Source: Christensenella sp. UBA7597
GTDB taxonomy: Bacteria > Bacillota > Clostridia > Christensenellales > Borkfalkiaceae
Reading direction: 5' to 3'
Assembly: GCA_002474405.1 (NCBI GenBank)
Contig: DLQW01000087.1
Span: 1-10,290 of the forward strand
Length of the DNA stretch: 10,290 nt
Below the pieces are notes generated by a model. That model did not search any database, was not told the DNA's origin, and saw only the letters and a program-made list of their open reading frames with translations. Position numbers and translations under genes: made by a program. Below are positions 5,682 through 10,290 of the stretch, piece by piece. The stretch's first letter is position 1. Every line of letters starts with the position of its first letter.

Positions 5682-5902
5682 ACGGGCTTAGCCCGTTTCG
5701 TAACGGACTGTTGCTTCAGCGCGTTTGAAATTTTGATAACTGCCTTGCAGGCAAGGCTTCCCCTTGCCTGCATAAAATTTTGCTCACAAAATTTTCTTCG
5801 GCAAAAATTGTCAGCCTATTTCATAGGCTTCCCCTTGGGGGCTTTTCTTGCCGAACTGCCGCTTTACGGCAGCTTCGGCAGCCTGCTCCTTGCAAAGCAA
5901 GG
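5682..5902. repeat. Cluster of nested perfect inverted repeats (candidate palindromic mobile element)
   Basis: Between dnaE and the pfkA promoter, most bases fall in perfect stems. They are ACGGGC/GCCCGT (5682-5696), TGCAGGCAAGG/CCTTGCCTGCA (11 pairs, 5746-5772), AAAATTTTG/CAAAATTTT (9 pairs, 5774-5795), an outer stem TTCGGCAA/TTGCCGAA (5797-5804, 5848-5855) enclosing AGCCTAT/ATAGGCT (5813-5829) and CCCC/GGGG (5831-5840), then CTGCCG/CGGCAG (5856-5872) and CCTTGC/GCAAGG (5888-5902). AGGCTTCCCCTTG is present twice (5754-5766, 5825-5837), which suggests a modular, duplicated unit. From 5903 to the dnaE stop the sequence is G+C-rich with no further long stem. No stem is followed by a T-run, so it is not a simple terminator. 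I recall palindromic intergenic elements with CTTCCCCTTGGGG cores in gut Clostridia, which fits a non-coding repeat or MITE. Copy number cannot be judged from one window. Confidence 0.7.
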
Positions 5903-5953
5903 TGGTGAGGGGCGCCGTTTATCATACGCCGCTATGCAAATGCGCCTGCGCCC

Positions 5954-8900
5954 TCAAAGCAGTTTTATCTTGTCCTCCGTCAGGCACGTCGCCAGCTCCG
6001 CAAACAACGCCCGCGACAAAGCCACTTTCTGCGAACACATATATTTCGCCCGCTTCTGCGTATCCACGAAAATCACCGACGTGTTTCCCGCGTAGAAGGT
6101 AAGCGTATCCGTCAGCTCATCCAGATCCAGCTTGTCCAGCCCCGTTATGTTCAGCCACAACGTTTTTTCGTCGTCGTCCTTTTCTTCCATGCGCGCTCTG
6201 CCCGCGCCGCTTGCCGCGTTTCCCTGTCCGTTCGCCGCGGGCTTTACCGTTTCCGCAGTCTTTTCTTCGGGCGGAACGAATTCCGTCATTTTATCCACGA
6301 TGATAACGGGCGCTTTTTCTTCGGAAATATCGATTTTTCCCGAAAGCGACACCACTTTGTCCGCCTGCAGGAAGCCGCGAATTTTATCGTACGTTTTGGG
6401 GAAACATACGCATTCCACGGTGCCGTACATATCTTCCACGGTTACGAACGCCATAAAGGAGCCGCTCTTCGTCTGCAGCTTCTTGTACGCCGAAATCATG
6501 CCGCCCATCGTTACCTGCTGCCCCGATTCTATTTCCGTGTACTTCTTTTCGCCCGTTTCTTCGTCCTCTTCGTATTGCAGCATCGAACAGTTGAACGTTC
6601 TGTCTTTGAAGTACGGCGCGTATTTTTCAAACGGGTGCCCGCTGACGTACACGCCCAGCACCGATTTTTCCAGCGACAGTTTTTCCGCCTGATCGTATTC
6701 GGGAATCACGGGATAATCGATCACCACTTTTTCTTCTTCGATGATGTTTCCGAACAGCGAAATCTGATTGCCCGATTTCTGCTTTTCCATCGCCGTAACG
6801 CGCGCCAGCACCTCTTCGTACACGGCGATGAACACCGAGCGCGGATACCCGAAACAATCGAACGCGCCCGCGTAAATCAGACTTTCCACAATGCGCTTGT
6901 TGATATATTTCGCGCAGCGCACGTTGAAATCGGCAAAGTCGGCAAACTCGCCGTGTTCGTTGCGTTCCTGAATCACGGATTCGATGGCTTCGATGCCGAT
7001 GCCGCGAAGCGCGCCCAGCCCGATTCTGAGCCCCTTGCCCTCTACGGCGAAAATGGTTTTCGAACGGTTGATATCCGGTTGCAGCACTTCGATGCCGCGC
7101 TCCTTCATATACGCGATATACTTCGAAATTTCTTCGATTTTATCCAGACGGTCGTTTAAAATACCCGCAAGAAATTCTTTCGGATAGAAGTATTTCAGAT
7201 ACGCCGTGCGGTAGGCAACCACCGCGTACGCCGCCGCGTGCGACTTGTTGAACGCGTACGAAGCGAAACTTTCCATATCCGAGAAAATTTTCGCCGCCAC
7301 TTCCGCGGGAATTCCCTTGGAAACGCAGCCCGTAATGTTGCCGCCCTTGTCGATGTCGCCGTAAATGAATTTATCTTTCTGCGCCATCAGTTCGTCGAGG
7401 TGCTTTTTTGCCATGGCGCGGCGCACAAGGTCGGCTTGTCCCAGCGAATACCCCGCAAGATGCTGGAAAATCTGCATTACCTGTTCCTGATACACGATAA
7501 CGCCGTACGAATTTTTCAAGATAGGTTCGAGATACGGCGTATCGTACACAATCCCTTCCGGGTGGTGCTTGTTCTGAATATATTTCGGAATAAAGTCCAT
7601 GGGACCGGGGCGATACAGCGAAATGCCGGCGATTAAATCTTCGAGGCAGTTCGGCTGCAAATCTTTCATGAACTTTTTCATGCCGCCTTGTTCAAGCTGG
7701 AACACCGCGTCGGTATCGCCGGAAGAAATCAGCTGATACGCTTCGGGAACGTCGTACCCTATCTCGTGGAAGTCTATGTCTATGCCGTAATTTTCCTTGA
7801 TATATTGCAGCGTGTTCTGCATATCGGTAAGCGTGGTGAGCGCAAGGAAGTCCATTTTCAGCATGCCCACCGCTTCCACTTCTTTCATATCGAACTGCGT
7901 TACGATGTCGTCGCCGTTCCGCGCGAGGGGCACGTTGTCCGAAAGGACTTTGCGGCAGATAACCACGCCCGCGGCGTGTTCCGAAGTGTTCTTCGGCGTG
8001 CCTTCCAGCTTTAAGCCCATATCGATTACGCGGTGCAGTTCTTCGTTGTTTTCGTACACCGCGATAAATTCGGAATTGCGCTTGGATTTCTGGTCGGCAA
8101 GCTTCTTTTCCAGATCTTTTCTGTCCTCCGCGTTCAGATCGGGGTTCTGCAGCTTTTTTTCTATGCCCGCGATCTTCAGTCCGAGCAGTTCTTTAATGGT
8201 GGATTTGCCGTCCATCAGCTTCGCCACTTTGTCCGTTTCCGAATACGGCACGCCCATCACGCGCCCCACGTCCTTGATGACGGCGCGCGAAGCGAGGGTA
8301 CCGAACGTTACGATCTGCGCCACGTTGGTGGGTTTGTATTTCTGCCGCACGTACTCTATGGTTTCGTAGCGGCGCTTCGTGCAGAAGTCCACGTCGAAAT
8401 CGGGCATGGAAACGCGGTCGGGGTTTAAGAACCGCTCGAAAATCAAGTCGTACCGAAGCGGATCAACGTCGGTGATGCCTATCGAATACGCCACGATGCT
8501 GCCCACGCCGCTGCCTCTGCCCGGTCCCACGGGAATCCCGTGCAGACGCGACCAGTTGATATAGTCCCACACGATTAAAAAGTAATCGGCGAACCCCATT
8601 TTGATGATGATGCCCAGCTCGTATTCCGCGCGCTGCTTGATTTCGGGCGTAATTTCCTTATAGCGTTTCGGCAAGCCTTCCCAGGTAAGGCGCGTCAGAT
8701 AATCGGGCGGCGTAGAACCGTCGTCCGGCGTGTACAGAGGAATCAGCGACGTATCGCGGATGGGGTTGCCCTTTTTATCGAGGTCGAACACTTCCTCTTC
8801 TATTTTGTTTGCGATGGCGCGGGTGTTGGTAATCGCTTCGGGCACGTCCTTGAAAAGCTCCGCCATTTCGTCGCCCGATTTCATATAAAATTCGTGCGTG

Positions 8901-9604
8901 CCAAACTTCATGCGCTTGGGGTCGGCAAGCGTTTTCTTCGTCTGAATACAAAGCAGAATGTCCTGCGCTTCCCAGTCCTCTTTGTTGATGTAGTGCACGT
9001 CGTTGGTGGCTACCATCTGAATGTTCAGTTCGCGCGCGATTTGTATCAGCTGCGGCAGTACCTGCCTGTCCTCCGGCAGAAAATGGTCCTGCAATTCGAT
9101 GTAGAAATCTTCGCCGAAAACGTCCTGCATTTCCTTTGCGAACGCCTTCGCGCCCTCGTAATCGCCCTCCATCAAAAGGCGCGGAATCCGCCCCGCGAGG
9201 CACGCCGATAAACAGATGACGCCCTCGTGGTGTTCTTTGATGGATTTATAATCGGTGCGCGGCTTGCCGTAAAAACCGTCGATATAGCTCATCGAATCGA
9301 GCTTTACGATATTTTTATAGCCCGTCTTGTTTTTGGCAAGCAGCACGATATGTTCGGTTTTCGTGCCGTAACGGTGGTCGTACATATCGTCGGTAACGTA
9401 CAGTTCGCAGCCGATGATATATTTGAGCCCGCGTTTTTTGCACTCCTCGGCAAAATACAGACTGGCATACATGTTGCCGTGGTCGGTTACGGCGCAGGTA
9501 TCTATGCCGTTTTTCTGCATGTGGTCCATCAGATCTTCCACTTTCGCCATGCCGTCGAGAAGCGAATATTCGGTATGCACGTGTAAATGTACGAAATCCG
9601 TCAT
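5954..9604 (-). CDS. dnaE: DNA polymerase III alpha subunit, DnaE1-type
   Basis: Catalytic subunit of a C-family replicative polymerase, 1216 residues (E. coli DnaE 1160). The N-terminal PHP domain (about 1-210) has an apparently complete metal set: His8, His10, Asp17, His42, Glu67, His85, Cys135, Asp202 and His204. The palm contains GPGRGSGVGS (360-369), PDFDVDF with catalytic Asp404 and Asp406, and KMDFL with the third catalytic Asp585. Next come thumb/fingers (YRPGPMDFIP, 664-673; SHAAAYA, 788-794), a helix-hairpin-helix region near 860-920, and QISLF (947-951), a good internal beta-clamp-binding motif. An OB fold (about 1030-1110) and an acidic linker lead to a C-terminal domain (1149-1216) like that of DnaE1 proteins. 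The ATG at 9604 has AAGGA nine bases upstream. It lies 54 bases after whiA with no terminator, so is probably co-transcribed. In Bacillota DnaE often works beside PolC, which is not visible here. Confidence 0.97.
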   Translation of the reverse strand: MTDFVHLHVHTEYSLLDGMAKVEDLMDHMQKNGIDTCAVTDHGNMYASLYFAEECKKRGLKYIIGCELYVTDDMYDHRYGTKTEHIVLLAKNKTGYKNIVKLDSMSYIDGFYGKPRTDYKSIKEHHEGVICLSACLAGRIPRLLMEGDYEGAKAFAKEMQDVFGEDFYIELQDHFLPEDRQVLPQLIQIARELNIQMVATNDVHYINKEDWEAQDILLCIQTKKTLADPKRMKFGTHEFYMKSGDEMAELFKDVPEAITNTRAIANKIEEEVFDLDKKGNPIRDTSLIPLYTPDDGSTPPDYLTRLTWEGLPKRYKEITPEIKQRAEYELGIIIKMGFADYFLIVWDYINWSRLHGIPVGPGRGSGVGSIVAYSIGITDVDPLRYDLIFERFLNPDRVSMPDFDVDFCTKRRYETIEYVRQKYKPTNVAQIVTFGTLASRAVIKDVGRVMGVPYSETDKVAKLMDGKSTIKELLGLKIAGIEKKLQNPDLNAEDRKDLEKKLADQKSKRNSEFIAVYENNEELHRVIDMGLKLEGTPKNTSEHAAGVVICRKVLSDNVPLARNGDDIVTQFDMKEVEAVGMLKMDFLALTTLTDMQNTLQYIKENYGIDIDFHEIGYDVPEAYQLISSGDTDAVFQLEQGGMKKFMKDLQPNCLEDLIAGISLYRPGPMDFIPKYIQNKHHPEGIVYDTPYLEPILKNSYGVIVYQEQVMQIFQHLAGYSLGQADLVRRAMAKKHLDELMAQKDKFIYGDIDKGGNITGCVSKGIPAEVAAKIFSDMESFASYAFNKSHAAAYAVVAYRTAYLKYFYPKEFLAGILNDRLDKIEEISKYIAYMKERGIEVLQPDINRSKTIFAVEGKGLRIGLGALRGIGIEAIESVIQERNEHGEFADFADFNVRCAKYINKRIVESLIYAGAFDCFGYPRSVFIAVYEEVLARVTAMEKQKSGNQISLFGNIIEEEKVVIDYPVIPEYDQAEKLSLEKSVLGVYVSGHPFEKYAPYFKDRTFNCSMLQYEEDEETGEKKYTEIESGQQVTMGGMISAYKKLQTKSGSFMAFVTVEDMYGTVECVCFPKTYDKIRGFLQADKVVSLSGKIDISEEKAPVIIVDKMTEFVPPEEKTAETVKPAANGQGNAASGAGRARMEEKDDDEKTLWLNITGLDKLDLDELTDTLTFYAGNTSVIFVDTQKRAKYMCSQKVALSRALFAELATCLTEDKIKLL

Positions 9605-9658
9605 TATAAATCTTCCTTTTTTCCGTTCTGTTCTTCTCCGTTTTCCCCTTGCGCCGCC

Positions 9659-10290
9659 TTACGGAATGTTTGCCGCAATCTCCGTCAGCTTCCTCATTCT
9701 GTGGCTCAGGCAGCTTTTCGAAACGCCCAATTCGTCCGCCAGCTCCTGCAGCGAAAGTTCCGGGCGGGCGAGCCGCAGCGCAATCAGCTCTTTGAGCGGC
9801 GCCGCCAGCGTTTTATCCGCCCCCGCCGCCACGATTTTTTCAATCGCCAGCACCTGCTTCACCGCCGCCGTCGCCGTCTTATCCGCATTGAACGAAGAAC
9901 AGTTCGCCGCGCGGTTTAAGTTGTTGTTTTTCTCCCGCTCTTCGCAGAACGCCCCGAATTTTTTCAGAGCGTTTTCCGCGCCCAGCACCGAAAGAAAATC
10001 GGAAATCGCCTCCTTGCTCTTCATATACGCCACCGTTTCGCCGCCCCGCTTCACGCATTTCAGCAGCAAATCGTCCGCCTCGGCAAGCGCGGCGAACTCT
10101 TCCGCCACGGCGCTTTCCCCGTCCTCTTCCGCGGGAAACGCGAGACCGAGGTGGTACCCCGTCTTCTTCCCGTCCGCCGGCAAAGTGATGCTTCCGCCGC
10201 CCAGAAACGCCCCGGAAATATACGCCCGCCGCGCAGCGTCGTTTTCCTTGAATTCCTGCGGCACCCCTTTCGTGAACCCCGCGCCCGGTT
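9659..10290 (-). CDS. whiA: DNA-binding protein WhiA (5' end beyond the window)
   Basis: The C-terminal 210 or so codons of WhiA, a Gram-positive DNA-binding protein. It controls sporulation septation in Streptomyces and influences division and chromosome segregation in Bacillus. Visible are the end of the degenerate LAGLIDADG homing-endonuclease-like domain (RRAYISGAFLGGGS, then GYHLGLAF) and the region around LNRAANCSSFNADKT. Last is the C-terminal helix-turn-helix with SLQELADELGVSKSCLSHRMRKL. A GTG at 10264 is the first possible start inside the window, but the frame stays open to the edge (PGAGFTKG precedes it). The family is normally about 310 residues with roughly 100 before this point, so this is an edge truncation and GTG is not the real start. 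whiA followed by dnaE and pfkA is a known clostridial order. Confidence 0.95.
   Translation of the reverse strand, partial: PGAGFTKGVPQEFKENDAARRAYISGAFLGGGSITLPADGKKTGYHLGLAFPAEEDGESAVAEEFAALAEADDLLLKCVKRGGETVAYMKSKEAISDFLSVLGAENALKKFGAFCEEREKNNNLNRAANCSSFNADKTATAAVKQVLAIEKIVAAGADKTLAAPLKELIALRLARPELSLQELADELGVSKSCLSHRMRKLTEIAANIP

Noticed and set aside
5682..5696. ACGGGC/GCCCGT stem as a dnaE terminator
   Set aside because: No T-run follows it on the minus strand (GTTAAAATAG instead). It is better treated as part of the repeat cluster.
5667..6095. 142-codon plus-strand frame across the palindromic element into dnaE
   Set aside because: It translates inverted repeats and then the antisense of the dnaE 3' end. 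No ribosome binding site or recognisable domain; this is the kind of frame often mis-annotated in repeats.
6575..7159. 194-codon plus-strand frame inside dnaE, with other similar frames opposite dnaE
   Set aside because: All lie opposite a continuous, motif-complete polymerase gene and have no recognisable domains.
10262..10264. GTG as the start of a 201-residue WhiA
   Set aside because: The frame is open to the window edge and the family's N-terminal domain should precede it, so this is truncation by the window.

Overview
This window is a stretch of bacterial chromosome with every supported gene on the minus strand, so it reads from the right edge (10290) to the left edge (1). WhiA, class II fumarase, ATP-dependent PfkA and a DnaE-type polymerase with AGGAGG-like ribosome binding sites point to a Gram-positive Bacillota/Clostridia genome. 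The codons are rich in G+C at third positions, while the short intergenic gaps are A+T-rich. The order whiA-dnaE-pfkA is familiar from Clostridia. A narrower placement, such as the Christensenellales-like gut lineages, is only an impression.

Layout in the direction of transcription. whiA (9659 to beyond 10290, 5' end outside the window) is followed 54 bases later by dnaE (5954-9604). Next comes a 460-base gene-free gap. Its dnaE-proximal part (about 5682-5902) is a dense cluster of perfect inverted repeats that looks like a mobile palindromic element, and its distal part is the A+T-rich promoter of pfkA (4531-5493). pfkA ends at a stem-loop terminator. A PfkB-family sugar-phosphate kinase (3366-4289) follows, with a convincing intrinsic terminator of its own. 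After that a free-standing 66-codon gene for a small Cys-containing protein (2995-3195) has a good sigma-A promoter. Last is a probable operon of an L-lactate/malate dehydrogenase family gene (1699-2649), fumC (247-1623) and an HdrB/CCG-domain iron-sulfur protein cut by the left edge (1-202).

How the genes fit together. The right half is housekeeping: a WhiA regulator and a replicative polymerase. The left half is central carbon metabolism. PfkA, and probably the PfkB-family enzyme, make fructose-1,6-bisphosphate. The dehydrogenase keeps the two residues that bind that effector in allosteric LDHs, so glycolytic flux may control pyruvate reduction. The same dehydrogenase has Arg at the substrate-specificity position where classical LDHs have Gln, and it is followed by fumarase and an HdrB-like subunit. 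This leaves open a reductive route oxaloacetate -> malate -> fumarate -> succinate.

I found no RNA genes, CRISPR arrays, prophage genes, transposase genes or defence systems. The least explained parts are the repeat element at 5682-5902, the orphan small Cys protein, and the dehydrogenase-fumarase-HdrB operon.
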